DNA of 64,000 nucleotides from Flavobacterium flavigenum (lineage in GTDB: Bacteria; Bacteroidota; Bacteroidia; Flavobacteriales; Flavobacteriaceae): NCBI RefSeq assembly GCF_027111255.2, contig NZ_CP114285.2, forward strand, positions 3,038,001 to 3,102,000. The letters are read 5' to 3'. The notes beneath the pieces are model-generated. The model made no database searches, was not told the origin of the DNA, and saw only the letters and a program-made list of their open reading frames with translations. This document shows, one piece after another, positions 20,496 to 29,150 of this stretch; position 1 is the first letter of the stretch, and each line of letters opens with the position of its first letter. The position numbers were made by a program, and so were the translations under genes.

Positions 20496-20914
20496 ATAGT
20501 ACGAATTCTTGCTAAGTCTATATCTTCAAAAAACAAAATATCTATAAAGGTTTCAGAAAAATCATATTTATAATTTTCAATAATATCTTTTGCGAGTACA
20601 GAATACGCTGCGATACCTTTTGATTTATCTTTAAAGTTGACATCTGTATTTCCTTTATCAGTTCTTTCAGCTTCTACAGCAAAGCTATCCTTGGGGATGG
20701 ATAGCTCTACTATAAGCTGTTTAGAATACTCTAAATTAATTACAGGTGTAATTATTGCTGTTGCTTGGTTTGAATTTTTTAACAATATAGTCTCTCCAAT
20801 AGCAACATTTGAATTTGTAGTTTTTTCAATTTTGCTTTGGGAATATAAACTTAATGTTAAAGGGGAAACCAAAAATATTGTATATATAAAATACTTTTTA
20901 ATACGTGGGGCCAT
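20492..20914 (-). CDS. Small exported protein of the sprB operon, unknown function
   Basis: This 140-residue protein has an N-terminal signal segment (residues about 7-25, ending LYSQ) and a soluble remainder rich in beta-strand-like sequence. I recognise no domain. Its stop overlaps the sprC start by 4 bp and it lies 102 bp after the preceding gene, so it is part of the operon. A gene occupies this place ahead of sprC in F. johnsoniae as I recall it, but I know no demonstrated role. Confidence 0.75.
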   Translation of the reverse strand: MAPRIKKYFIYTIFLVSPLTLSLYSQSKIEKTTNSNVAIGETILLKNSNQATAIITPVINLEYSKQLIVELSIPKDSFAVEAERTDKGNTDVNFKDKSKGIAAYSVLAKDIIENYKYDFSETFIDILFFEDIDLARIRTI

Positions 20915-21016
20915 ATTCTTTTTGATCTTTATTTGGGTCCTGTGTAAGACGTATACATAAATTGTCTGGGGACTTTATTAATAAAATTTACGCTTTGAAA
21001 TAAAAATCTAAATTAT

Positions 21017-22309
21017 TTATCTGTTACCGCTTGAAGCAGTAATTTTTCCTAATTGAAGTCTGAAATCTGGTTTTTTTGGATTAAAAATATCTATAAAAGT
21101 TTCTTTGTTATCGCTTTGAGAGTATACATTAAAGAATACACTATTACCATACCAGCTCTCTAAATCTTCATTATTAGAATTGAATTCTGTAAAGATATTT
21201 CCTTTACATTGGTTAAAAAACATTTCCTCAAATTTGATTTTTTTAAGATTGGCATCGTTAATTTCTGTTTTACTATCTAATAAAACTGCAGGATTAAATC
21301 CTGAAATTACGCTTCTTTTCATTTGTAGTGAAGCATTTTCAGCAACATAGATAGCTTCTTTTACTAAACCTGACTGGATATCAGCATTAATATTTTCACT
21401 ATCATTAAGCATCGTAATATTTGATGCTACAACTAGTGTTTGTTTTTTTGTAAAATCTGTTTCACTTTTTTTCTCATAAGAAGCGACCTCCATACAACGG
21501 GATCCATCCTTATTACTAGATAAATAAGATGATCTTACTGCTAAAGAATTATGTATACGACATTGCGCTCCCTGAGTAAATTTGTAGTCATCATTAATAG
21601 TTTTATATGAAACTAATTTAGTTGCATTAAGATCTCCTCCAAAAACACCAAATGAATCACCACCAGAGTAGCTTACCATTATATTCTCAAGAATTGTCTT
21701 ATTACCTACTCCTGCTAATGTTAGACCATTAAAAGTGCCAGCACCTTTTACCTTTTTTCCTGCAAATTCAATTCTTACAAATCTTAGTATTCCTGAATTA
21801 CCTGCAGCATTATCTCCACCATAAGTAGTAAGTGTAGGATCAAGATCTAAATTATAAGAACTAACATTTCCAAATTTATTAATTGGAGCATCACCAAGAA
21901 TTACAATTCCTCCCCAGTCACCAGCTTTTTTCTGACTTCTGTTAGAAGTAAATACAATTGGATCTGTTTCTAATCCGTCTGCAATAATCGATGCACCTTT
22001 TGTAACTACCAAAGTACCTTTTGTCTCAAAATCACCAATAATTAATGTTCCTGGTTCAATTGTTAAAACTGCATTGTTAGTTAAATACACATTTCCCTGC
22101 AAAACATAAACATTCTTTTTAAGAAGTTTTGTACTTGTTGAGATATTTCCAGCTAAAATTTGGTTGGCTTCACTGTATTCAACTTTGTTAGGCTTAAATT
22201 CAGTCCAGTTATTCAACCAGTTTGTGTAGCCCATAATTCCTTTTTCTTGTTGAGCACTCATACTTGCAACTGTGAAAAGAACGCAGATAATTTGAGTAAA
22301 TTTTTTCAT
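21017..22309 (-). CDS. Exported beta-helix-like protein at the head of the sprB operon
   Basis: This 430-residue protein has a signal peptide cleaved near SMSAQ (residue about 20). The segment NNAVLTIEPGTLIIGD and what follows (TLVVTKGASIIADG, DPIVFTSNR, DWGGIVILGDAPIN) match the start of right-handed beta-helix or parallel beta-solenoid proteins common among Bacteroidetes secreted proteins. No type IX C-terminal sorting domain is evident, so it may stay periplasmic or be surface-exposed by another route. It lies upstream of the small sprC-preceding gene, same strand. Cotranscription with sprB is inferred; an inverted repeat at 22418-22475 separates it from the next gene upstream. Confidence 0.75.
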   Translation of the reverse strand: MKKFTQIICVLFTVASMSAQQEKGIMGYTNWLNNWTEFKPNKVEYSEANQILAGNISTSTKLLKKNVYVLQGNVYLTNNAVLTIEPGTLIIGDFETKGTLVVTKGASIIADGLETDPIVFTSNRSQKKAGDWGGIVILGDAPINKFGNVSSYNLDLDPTLTTYGGDNAAGNSGILRFVRIEFAGKKVKGAGTFNGLTLAGVGNKTILENIMVSYSGGDSFGVFGGDLNATKLVSYKTINDDYKFTQGAQCRIHNSLAVRSSYLSSNKDGSRCMEVASYEKKSETDFTKKQTLVVASNITMLNDSENINADIQSGLVKEAIYVAENASLQMKRSVISGFNPAVLLDSKTEINDANLKKIKFEEMFFNQCKGNIFTEFNSNNEDLESWYGNSVFFNVYSQSDNKETFIDIFNPKKPDFRLQLGKITASSGNR

Positions 22310-22417
22310 GATAAGGGGGTATTAGGGTTAATAATAAATTTGGGATGCGTAATTATAAAAACTCATTCCGTGTTTCTAAAAAAATTAGAATACATCGAAA
22401 ACGAGTTGTTTAAAGAC

Positions 22418-22475
22418 CCTTTTTAAAATGTCCACATGAAATTTAATTCATATTTTTTAGACATCTTAAAAAAGG
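22418..22475. other. Inverted repeat between two sprB-operon leader genes
   Basis: The arms at 22418-22433 and 22460-22475 are complementary apart from one mismatch and one extra base, with a 26-base loop. On the minus strand the downstream arm runs into GTCTTTAAAC, a weak T-stretch. It may be a partial terminator or an RNA-processing hairpin between the genes at 22495-22947 and 21017-22309. Confidence 0.4.
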
Positions 22476-22494
22476 TTTTAAAATATTTCAAAAA

Positions 22495-22947
22495 TTACAT
22501 TTCATTCAATTCGTTGAATTCATGTAAAGATTTCAATGTTCCTTCGTAAAATAAAATTGCTGCTATTAAATTTGCCTTGTCAGAGTAAGGCATCATTTTT
22601 CTTTGAAAATCTACAGTAGTATCTAAGAAAGTAGTGGTTCCTAGAGCTTGATTTTCTAAAGATTTTTTATGTTCATTATCGTCCGGAATACCTAAATCCG
22701 CCATAGTAACACCTGGTTTTGTAACCAAAGCGATATAAGGAAGTGTTTTTACCAATACCTTGATACGCTCAATGTATAACTCCAATAATTCTCCTTTTTG
22801 CATACCACTTAATTCTTTTTGGTCGTGATATTTACGAATAAGAGCTGTTGTACTAATAATACTTTTTGGAGCATTTTTAGCCTGGGCAGATACAGCCCCT
22901 GTAGTCAATAAAAAAAATACACTTAAAAAAATAATTTTCCCTTTCAT
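22495..22947 (-). CDS. Exported helical protein, unknown function
   Basis: This is a 150-residue protein with a clear signal peptide (residues 1-22, ending VSAQA). The rest is hydrophilic and probably alpha-helical, without cysteines or a recognisable domain. It is the first gene after the promoter at 22981-23010, upstream of the sprB cluster on the same strand, and 185 bp separate it from the next gene. It may be the first gene of the sprB operon or a separate unit ending at the inverted repeat at 22418-22475. Confidence 0.7.
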   Translation of the reverse strand: MKGKIIFLSVFFLLTTGAVSAQAKNAPKSIISTTALIRKYHDQKELSGMQKGELLELYIERIKVLVKTLPYIALVTKPGVTMADLGIPDDNEHKKSLENQALGTTTFLDTTVDFQRKMMPYSDKANLIAAILFYEGTLKSLHEFNELNEM

Positions 22948-22980
22948 AGATTCTTATTAAAAGTTTGTTGTTGATGAAAA

Positions 22981-23010
22981 CAAAAATATGTAAATTAACT
23001 TAATTTGCAA
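22981..23010 (-). promoter_or_regulatory. Flavobacterial sigma promoter of the sprB-side operon
   Basis: On the minus strand a TTG (23010-23008) is followed after 19 bases by TATTTTTG (22988-22981). This matches the Bacteroidetes TTG/TAnnTTTG consensus at normal spacing. Transcription would start near 22976, about 30 bases before the ATG at 22947. Confidence 0.65.
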
Positions 23011-23364
23011 CTTTAATATTTTTTTTTTTGAAAAAAAGACTTAAAAAAAACTTAAAATTACTCTTAAAATCCTCTGAAATAAGGACTTCGCATGTGTTAA
23101 AATTTATTTTGCCCAAGCACTGATTATGTAAGATTTTTATCCGTTTATAAATTGAAAAAGCATTTTTTAACAGTAATATATTAGATAAAAAAGTGTTGAT
23201 TTTATACTTGATTCCAAAAAACTATTAACAAAAATATCTTAATATCTGTTTCAAATAATATCAATGTTAACAAAACTTAACAGAAAAAAAATTAACAATT
23301 AAGTTAAAAACAAATTATCTGATAAAAAATAAATATGATTATTAAAGTTTAATTTATAATATTT

Positions 23365-23392
23365 TTGACTCTATCAATTTCTTATATCTTTG
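23365..23392 (+). promoter_or_regulatory. holB promoter (TTG, 17 bases, TATCTTTG)
   Basis: TTG at 23365-23367 and TATCTTTG at 23385-23392 match the Bacteroidetes consensus. The -7 box ends only four bases before the holB ATG at 23397, so the mRNA would be leaderless or nearly so if that start is right. Confidence 0.75.
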
Positions 23393-23396
23393 CTCT

Positions 23397-24545
23397 ATGC
23401 AATTTTCACAAATTTTAGGTCAGGATTACATCAAAAGCCACTTAATTAAAAGTGCTTCTTCGGGAAGAATTCCACATGCACAATTATTTATAGGGCCAGA
23501 AGGCTGTGGCACATTATTAACTGCTATCGCCTATGCGCAATACATTTTATGTAATAATTCAGGTAATGAAAATTCAAATGGAAATGATTCCTGTAATCTG
23601 AAATTTGAAAATATTTCGCATCCTGATCTTCACTTTATATATCCAACAGTAACTACAGAGGATGTTAAAACAAAACCTAAAAGCTTGGATTTCATTCAGG
23701 ACTGGCGAACATTTATTCAGGAAATGCCTTACGGTGGCTTATTTGACTGGTATAAAATTTTGGGCGTACAAAACAAACAGGGCGAAATTCGTGTAGAAGA
23801 TGCTCAGGAAGTTCTAAAATCGCTTTCACTAAAATCATATGAAGGCGGATATAAAATTATGATTATCTGGATGGCTGATAAAATGAATATTGCTGCCTCT
23901 AATAAATTATTGAAACTATTAGAAGAACCATCTGATAAGACCATTTTTATTCTGATTTCGGAAAATGAAGAAGACATTATCCAAACTATACGCTCACGTT
24001 GCCAGGTAATTCACTTTAATGGTTTACCCGACAAAGTAATTTCAGAAGCATTAGTTTCTCGGGAAAATATAGATCTGAACTTAGCTAAAAAAATTGCACA
24101 TCAGGCACAAGGAAATTTTAACAAAGCACTTTCCTTATTAAAAGATGATGATTCTGAATATCCTTTTGAACAATGGTTTGTTAATTGGGTCCGTGCCGCA
24201 TTTAGGGCTAAAGGAAATGCTGCGGCCATTCAGGATCTAATTTCCTGGAGTGAAGAAATTGCCGGTCTGGGCCGGGAAAGTCAGAAAAAATTCATCCAGT
24301 TTTGCATTGAAATGTTCAGACAGGCACTTTTGCTAAATTATGAAGCACCTGCTTTGGTTTACATCGAACCAAAAGTTGATAAATTTAAGCTGGAAAATTT
24401 TGCTCCTTTCGTAAATGGAAACAACATTCATCTTATTTTCAAAGAACTCTCAGATGCTATGTACCATATCGAAAGAAACGGAAATGCAAAAATAATCCTG
24501 ACTGATTTATCCATAAAACTTACTCGTTTAATTCATAAAAAATAA
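23397..24545 (+). CDS. holB: DNA polymerase III delta' subunit (clamp loader)
   Basis: This 382-residue protein starts MQFSQILGQDYIKSHL, typical of the flavobacterial clamp-loader delta' subunit. The P-loop region reads GPEGCGTL, lacking the GKT/S of an active ATPase, as expected for delta', which does not hydrolyse ATP. The conserved NKLLKLLEEP and SRC (IRSRCQVIHF) motifs of the clamp-loader AAA fold are present, with a helical collar domain after them. It loads the sliding clamp during chromosome replication. A promoter lies immediately upstream; the DoxX-like gene follows after 6 bp, so the two are probably cotranscribed. Confidence 0.93.
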   Translation: MQFSQILGQDYIKSHLIKSASSGRIPHAQLFIGPEGCGTLLTAIAYAQYILCNNSGNENSNGNDSCNLKFENISHPDLHFIYPTVTTEDVKTKPKSLDFIQDWRTFIQEMPYGGLFDWYKILGVQNKQGEIRVEDAQEVLKSLSLKSYEGGYKIMIIWMADKMNIAASNKLLKLLEEPSDKTIFILISENEEDIIQTIRSRCQVIHFNGLPDKVISEALVSRENIDLNLAKKIAHQAQGNFNKALSLLKDDDSEYPFEQWFVNWVRAAFRAKGNAAAIQDLISWSEEIAGLGRESQKKFIQFCIEMFRQALLLNYEAPALVYIEPKVDKFKLENFAPFVNGNNIHLIFKELSDAMYHIERNGNAKIILTDLSIKLTRLIHKK

Positions 24546-24551
24546 TTTGTA

Positions 24552-24935
24552 ATGACTAATGTTGCTTCTGTTTTACTGTTGATTTTTTTGGCTTTGACTT
24601 TTTTACAATCCGGCTATGAGAAAATTTTTTACTGGAAAGAAAATGTTACATGGCTTAAAGAACATTTTGCTAAAACTATTTTAAAAAATCAGGTTCCACT
24701 TGCGCTTCTTCATCTCTTAATTTTAGAATTAATTTCGGGAGTTTTATGTATCGTTGGCGCTATACAATTAGTAACAAAAAGCGGCCGTGAGTTTGGCTTT
24801 TACGGCGCTATTTTTTCTTGTATCTGTTTATTAATGATGCTTTTCGGCCAACGTTTGGCTAAGGATTATGATGGAGCAAGAACTATCGTAATTTATTTTA
24901 TTCCTGCCGTAATGGCGGTTTACTGGCTGAATTAA
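24552..24935 (+). CDS. DoxX-like integral membrane protein
   Basis: This is a 127-residue protein with four predicted membrane segments (about residues 5-22, 45-68, 80-100 and 108-125). The opening with FLQSGYEKIFYW, followed by a long second helix and GQRLAKDYDGA, fits the DoxX/DoxD-like family. Members are small inner-membrane proteins, several linked to redox or sulfur metabolism, with few firm functions. It lies 6 bp after holB and 30 bp before the thioesterase gene. Confidence 0.75.
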   Translation: MTNVASVLLLIFLALTFLQSGYEKIFYWKENVTWLKEHFAKTILKNQVPLALLHLLILELISGVLCIVGAIQLVTKSGREFGFYGAIFSCICLLMMLFGQRLAKDYDGARTIVIYFIPAVMAVYWLN

Positions 24936-24965
24936 TTAGCCTTTTTTTAATCTTACCAAAAGAAA

Positions 24966-25475
24966 ATGAATCCAAAACACCCTTCAGAATCTCTGACTAT
25001 ACTAACTGATTTAGTTTTACCAAGCGAAACGAATCCTCTAAATAATCTTTTTGGAGGTGAATTACTGGCCCGTATGGATCGTGCTGCCAGTATTGCTGCA
25101 CGAAGGCATTCACGCAGGATTGTGGTAACTGCTTCTGTAAATCATGTTGCTTTTAACAGGGCAATTCCACTTGGAGCTGTAGTCACAATAGAAGCAAAAG
25201 TTTCCAGATCTTTTAAAAGTTCCATGGAAGTTTTTATTGATGTGTGGGTAGAAGACCGTGAATCCGGAAGCAAAACCAAAGCCAATGAAGCCATTTATAC
25301 TTTTGTAGCAGTGGATGATAGCGGAAGACCTGTTGAAGTACCGCCCATTGTACCTGAAACTGAGCTCGAAATTCAACGTTTTGATGCTGCCTTACGCCGT
25401 AAACAATTAAGTTTATTATTAGCAGGCAAAATAAAACCTGAAGATGCAACAGAATTGAAGGCTTTGTTTTTATAG
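24966..25475 (+). CDS. Acyl-CoA thioesterase, hotdog fold
   Basis: This 169-residue protein is of the YciA/cytosolic acyl-CoA hydrolase type. The segment NPLNNLFGGELLARMDRAASIAA carries the family's conserved N, GG and D residues; a second strand reads RIVVTASVNHVAF and a third TKANEAIYTFVAVD. It should hydrolyse acyl-CoA thioesters in the cytoplasm; chain-length preference cannot be told. It is the third gene of the holB cluster by spacing (30 bp). Confidence 0.88.
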   Translation: MNPKHPSESLTILTDLVLPSETNPLNNLFGGELLARMDRAASIAARRHSRRIVVTASVNHVAFNRAIPLGAVVTIEAKVSRSFKSSMEVFIDVWVEDRESGSKTKANEAIYTFVAVDDSGRPVEVPPIVPETELEIQRFDAALRRKQLSLLLAGKIKPEDATELKALFL

Positions 25476-25631
25476 TACAATTTGTAACAATTTGTAACAA
25501 TGAACTTCAAAAAAAAGAAGTATTTTTACAAATTACAAGCCCATACAAATCTAAATCAGGAAGTTATTAATTCTGATTTATTTTGAAAAAGAATTTATAA
25601 AATTTAGATGAAAGAAAAAGAAAAAGAAAAG

Positions 25632-26639
25632 ATGAGTTCAGAGAAAGATGCCAAATTAAAAGCGCTACAACTTACGCTTGACAAATTAGATAAAACTTAC
25701 GGAAAAGGAACCGTAATGAAAATGGGCGACAAAGCCATTGTAGAAGTTGAGACAATTTCTTCTGGTTCCCTTGGTGTTGATTTAGCACTTGGAGTAAACG
25801 GATATCCAAAAGGGAGAATTATCGAAATATATGGTCCGGAATCATCTGGTAAAACCACTTTAACATTGCACGCCATTGCTGAGGCTCAAAAAGCAGGTGG
25901 AATTGCTGCTTTTATTGATGCTGAACATGCATTCGACAGAAATTATGCTGAAAAATTAGGGGTAGATATCGAAAACCTGATTATCTCTCAGCCTGACAAC
26001 GGGGAGCAGGCTTTAGAAATTGCTGAAAATCTTATTCGTTCAGGAGCAATTGATATTGTCGTTATTGACTCTGTTGCTGCTTTAACTCCGAAAAGCGAAA
26101 TTGAAGGTGAAATGGGAGATTCTAAAATGGGTCTCCATGCTCGTTTGATGTCTCAAGCCTTAAGAAAACTTACCGGGACTATCAGCAAGACAAATTGTAC
26201 TGTTTTCTTTATCAATCAATTGAGAGAAAAAATAGGTGTAATGTTTGGTAACCCTGAAACTACTACCGGTGGTAACGCTTTGAAGTTTTATGCTTCTGTA
26301 CGTTTGGATATTCGTCGTTCAGCACAAATTAAAGATGGTGAAAACGTGATCGGAAACAGAACTAAAGTAAAAATTGTAAAAAACAAAGTTGCTCCACCAT
26401 TTAAAACTGCTGAATTTGATATTATGTACGGAGAAGGTGTTTCTAAAACCGGAGAAATACTAGATTTAGCTGTTGAATTTGATATTATTAAAAAAGCAGG
26501 TTCATGGTTTAGCTACGGTGATACTAAATTAGGACAAGGACGTGATGCAGTTAAGACTTTAATTAAGGATAATCCTGAATTAGCTGATGAATTAGAAATA
26601 AAAATTAAAGAACACATCAAAGAATTGGCTAACGCTTAA
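25632..26639 (+). CDS. recA: Recombinase RecA
   Basis: This is a 335-residue RecA. Walker A reads GPESSGKTT, Walker B is [12 protein letters not shown], the L1 region is [20 protein letters not shown], and the L2 region [20 protein letters not shown] follows. It forms the strand-exchange filament and triggers DNA-damage responses. I chose the ATG at 25632 ([13 protein letters not shown]) because known flavobacterial RecA proteins begin there; an in-frame ATG 24 bases upstream (25608) would add the lysine/glutamate stretch MKEKEKEK and cannot be excluded. A strong terminator follows at 26672-26703. I saw no LexA box upstream. Confidence 0.97.
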   Translation: MSSEKDAKLKALQLTLDKLDKTYGKGTVMKMGDKAIVEVETISSGSLGVDLALGVNGYPKGRIIEIYGPESSGKTTLTLHAIAEAQKAGGIAAFIDAEHAFDRNYAEKLGVDIENLIISQPDNGEQALEIAENLIRSGAIDIVVIDSVAALTPKSEIEGEMGDSKMGLHARLMSQALRKLTGTISKTNCTVFFINQLREKIGVMFGNPETTTGGNALKFYASVRLDIRRSAQIKDGENVIGNRTKVKIVKNKVAPPFKTAEFDIMYGEGVSKTGEILDLAVEFDIIKKAGSWFSYGDTKLGQGRDAVKTLIKDNPELADELEIKIKEHIKELANA

Positions 26640-26671
26640 ACTTTAAAATCTGTAAGTTACAGAATCTGTTA

Positions 26672-26703
26672 AACCCGACATTTAAGTTTGTCGGGTTTTT
26701 TAT
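26672..26703 (+). terminator. Rho-independent terminator of recA
   Basis: A 9-bp GC-rich stem (AACCCGACA at 26672-26680 with TGTCGGGTT at 26689-26697) is followed by a T-rich run, 33 bases after the recA stop. Confidence 0.9.
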
Positions 26704-26712
26704 TAAAAAAAC

Positions 26713-26740
26713 TACGCAACCTTTTATAAAATATATCATC
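26713..26740 (+). promoter_or_regulatory. ECF-type promoter-like motif (copy 1)
   Basis: TACGCAACCTTTT (26713-26725) is followed at a fixed distance by CATC (26737-26740). The same pair recurs at 26889-26916 with identical spacing. A GCAACC-type -35 with a short GC-containing -10 resembles promoters read by ECF sigma factors. Repetition at the same spacing is seen directly; the sigma class is inference. Confidence 0.55.
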
Positions 26741-26747
26741 GTTATAA

Positions 26748-26870
26748 ACGACGTAAAACTTTGAAAGTTTGTCATACTACTTTCAATACTTTTTAGGATA
26801 AGTTTGGTTGGTTATTTTTAATAAAAATCCGTTAGTTTTTTGTTTTGGTTACTAGCGGGTTTTTATTATT
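26748..26870 (+). ncRNA. Candidate small structured RNA between recA and plsC
   Basis: Downstream of promoter-like copy 1 there is no ATG-started frame of any length. There are two hairpins: TTGAAAGT (26761-26768) with ACTTTCAA (26779-26786), then a longer stem, 26824-26836 with 26851-26863, containing G-T pairs and followed by TTATTATTT, which looks like a terminator. The start is set from the putative promoter. Nothing identifies a known RNA family. Confidence 0.45.
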
Positions 26871-26888
26871 TAAGATTTTCTCCTTTTT

Positions 26889-26916
26889 TACGCAACCTTT
26901 TTGATTATCAGTCATC
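26889..26916 (+). promoter_or_regulatory. ECF-type promoter-like motif (copy 2)
   Basis: TACGCAACCTTTT (26889-26901) and CATC (26913-26916) repeat copy 1 with the same 24-base start-to-start distance. It precedes the 34-codon frame at 26978-27082. Confidence 0.55.
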
Positions 26917-26977
26917 TATATTAATAAATTAATTGAGTTTGATGAACTCTTTTTATCAACGTTAATATTTTCAAATC

Positions 26978-27082
26978 ATGAAAGAAAAAAAAGAAGTTCA
27001 GTTGGATAAAAAAGGTAAAAATAAGAAGTCAAGAATTAAAAAAATATTACGGTTCATCTCAGATAAAATAATTCACAGATAA
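26978..27082 (+). CDS. Candidate 34-residue lysine-rich peptide
   Basis: ATG at 26978 opens a 34-codon frame ending at TAA (27080-27082). It encodes a very basic peptide: about 14 lysines and three arginines, ending KKILRFISDKIIHR. It stands alone between a promoter-like motif 62 bases upstream and a strong terminator 37 bases downstream, which favours a real transcript. Such composition could be an RNA- or ribosome-binding peptide, but A-rich DNA gives lysine codons by chance, so coding is uncertain. Confidence 0.4.
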   Translation: MKEKKEVQLDKKGKNKKSRIKKILRFISDKIIHR

Positions 27083-27118
27083 AATTTTGAATATAAAAGG
27101 GGTTTTAATTCAAAATTA

Positions 27119-27150
27119 AAGCCCGGCAAGCTAAAAAGTTTGCCGGGCTT
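27119..27150. terminator. Strong bidirectional terminator
   Basis: An 11-bp perfect GC-rich stem (27119-27129 with 27140-27150, 10-base loop) has A/T-rich flanks on both sides. It lies between the small plus-strand unit and the plsC stop at 27167 on the minus strand, serving both. Confidence 0.85.
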
Positions 27151-27166
27151 AATTCTTATAAACTGT

Positions 27167-27913
27167 TTAATTTTTCTTTTTAAATTCAAGTAATCCTTTG
27201 TAAATCAATTGTCTTATTTCATCACGAAGGTCTTTTCTATTTTCTCCTGTTAATCCTTTTGTTTCAATAAAAGAGAAAATTTTTGCTCTCATTTTGCCCG
27301 GGCTACCGCTTAAAAATGTATAAGAAAAACGTTTTTTATTATCCGCGAAAACGATTGGAACAATTGGAATTTGATGGTCTATAGCCAACCTGAATGCACC
27401 ATCTTTAAATTCATCTAATAAAATTGATTCATCATCAGGAACACCTCCTTCAGGAAAAATACAAATACTAAGCCCCTGATTAAGTCTGTCCTGAGCTCTT
27501 TTAAAAACTTCATTTTTACTCTTTGAAGAATTTCTATCCACTAATATACAGGTTCTTTTGTAGAAAAATCCAAATAACGGAATCTTTACCAATTCTTTCT
27601 TTCCAACAAAAACAAATGGATTTCTGATAATTGCCAGCATAAGCATAATATCTGTCATTGAAGTGTGGTTCGCTACAATCATGTAACTTTTTCCTTTTTC
27701 CAATTTTTGCAGACGCTCGGTTTTGTAATGAAAACCCATTCCGAAAAGGATAAATTTTGCCCAAATCCGGGCCATTTTAAAAAAATAGGGATATCCGCTT
27801 TCCGTTATAATTGAAGCCACTAAAAATGGCAGCATAATCAATATTGGAATGGCCATTAAAATGTAGAACCAAATGCGCCAAAAAATCCAAAAAATAATTT
27901 TAATTCCTTTCAT
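27167..27913 (-). CDS. plsC: 1-acyl-sn-glycerol-3-phosphate acyltransferase
   Basis: This 248-residue membrane-associated acyltransferase makes phosphatidic acid from lysophosphatidate. Two hydrophobic segments lie in the first 40 residues. Catalytic block I reads NHTSMTD (HX4D), block II includes the KRTCILVDR region, block III is FPEGGVPDD, and block IV is IPIVPIVF. A -7-like box TACATTTG lies on the minus strand at 27926-27919, five bases upstream of the ATG, so the leader would be very short. Length and motif order fit PlsC; a related lyso-lipid acyltransferase is possible. Confidence 0.9.
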   Translation of the reverse strand: MKGIKIIFWIFWRIWFYILMAIPILIMLPFLVASIITESGYPYFFKMARIWAKFILFGMGFHYKTERLQKLEKGKSYMIVANHTSMTDIMLMLAIIRNPFVFVGKKELVKIPLFGFFYKRTCILVDRNSSKSKNEVFKRAQDRLNQGLSICIFPEGGVPDDESILLDEFKDGAFRLAIDHQIPIVPIVFADNKKRFSYTFLSGSPGKMRAKIFSFIETKGLTGENRKDLRDEIRQLIYKGLLEFKKKN

Positions 27914-28100
27914 AACTTCAAATGTAAGAAAACAGATGTGAATTTAGATTTTCGATGGACAGATTTTTGCTATTTTAAAAAAACAAAACCTGAAAAGACT
28001 AAGAACATTGCGAAAAACTTTGCGAACTTTGCAATAGAGAAAATAACTTTTCGGATATTGTAAAAACTTTGCAATATTTGCGTTTAAGAAAAAAATTAGA

Positions 28101-29075
28101 ATGGCAAAAATACTAACCGGTGTTCAGAGTACCGGAACACCACACTTAGGCAATTTATTAGGAGCAATTATTCCCGCGATCGAATTATCAAATAATCCGG
28201 CAAACGAATCGTATTTGTTTATAGCCGATTTGCATTCGATTACTCAAATAAAAGACGGAAAAACATTAAGAGAAAATACGTATAGTACTGCTGCAGCATG
28301 GCTTGCATGTGGCTTAAACCCTGATAAAGTTACATTTTACAGACAATCTGATGTAGTACAAACGGCTGAACTGACATGGTATTTAAGTTGTTTCTTTCCT
28401 TATCAACGTTTGACTTTAGCGCATTCTTTCAAAGATAAATCGGATCGTTTAGATGATGTTAATGCAGGACTGTTTACTTATCCGATGCTAATGGCGGCTG
28501 ATATTTTATTGTATGATGCCGAATTTGTTCCGGTAGGAAAAGACCAATTACAGCATCTTGAAATTACGCGTGATGTAGCATCTCGTTTCAATCACCAAAT
28601 GGGTGAAACCTTTGTGCTTCCGGAAGCTAAAATTCAGGAAAACATCATGCTTATTCCAGGAACAAACGGGGGAAAAATGAGTAAATCTGCTAATAATATC
28701 ATCAATATTTTTCTGGATGATAAGGCGTTACGTAAACAAGTAATGAGTATTGAAACTGACAGTACTCCGCTTGAAGATCCTAAAAATCCGGATACCTGCA
28801 ATGCGTTTGCTATTTACTCTCTTTTAGCAGATGAGACTCAGATTACTCAAATGAGAGCGAATTACTTAGGAGGAAATTATGGTTACGGTCACGCAAAACA
28901 AGCCTTATTTGAATTGATTACTGAGAAATTCAAAACAGAAAGAGAAAAATACAATTACTACATAAACAACCTTGAAGAAGTAGATACACTGTTAAAAAAA
29001 GGTGCCGCAAAAGCATCTATTGTTGCTGATGGTGTACTAGCAAGAGTTCGGGAAGTTCTTGGATTTGGAAAATAG
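28101..29075 (+). CDS. trpS: Tryptophanyl-tRNA synthetase
   Basis: This is a 324-residue class I synthetase. The HIGH-type motif is TGTPHLGNLLGA near residue 12, the KMSKS motif is GGKMSKSANN near residue 195, and the AHSFKDKSDR and GKDQLQHLEITRDVA segments are typical of bacterial TrpRS. It charges tRNA-Trp. It is monocistronic, with a terminator at 29086-29124. Confidence 0.97.
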   Translation: MAKILTGVQSTGTPHLGNLLGAIIPAIELSNNPANESYLFIADLHSITQIKDGKTLRENTYSTAAAWLACGLNPDKVTFYRQSDVVQTAELTWYLSCFFPYQRLTLAHSFKDKSDRLDDVNAGLFTYPMLMAADILLYDAEFVPVGKDQLQHLEITRDVASRFNHQMGETFVLPEAKIQENIMLIPGTNGGKMSKSANNIINIFLDDKALRKQVMSIETDSTPLEDPKNPDTCNAFAIYSLLADETQITQMRANYLGGNYGYGHAKQALFELITEKFKTEREKYNYYINNLEEVDTLLKKGAAKASIVADGVLARVREVLGFGK

Positions 29076-29085
29076 AAAATTAAAT

Positions 29086-29124
29086 AAAAAAGCCTGAAAG
29101 AAATTACTCTCTCAGGCTTTTTTA
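29086..29124. terminator. Terminator between trpS and the converging gene
   Basis: The stem AAAAAGCCTGA (29087-29097) pairs with TCAGGCTTTTT (29112-29122) around a 14-base loop. A and T runs on either side allow it to work for both strands. Confidence 0.88.
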
Positions 29125-29150
29125 TGTTGTTTAAATTCTATTTTAATAGT

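Larger units (their letters stand above)
22948..23396. other. Divergent AT-rich promoter region between the sprB operon and holB
   Basis: These 449 bp contain no coding sequence I can support. They hold a minus-strand promoter near the left end and a plus-strand promoter near the right end, each listed separately. The middle is A/T-rich with homopolymer runs and no convincing repeat or structured RNA. Confidence 0.7.
26640..27166. other. 527-bp recA-plsC gap with two small transcription units
   Basis: The gap contains, in order, the recA terminator, promoter-like copy 1 with a candidate RNA, promoter-like copy 2 with the 34-codon frame, and a bidirectional terminator shared with plsC. Confidence 0.6.
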
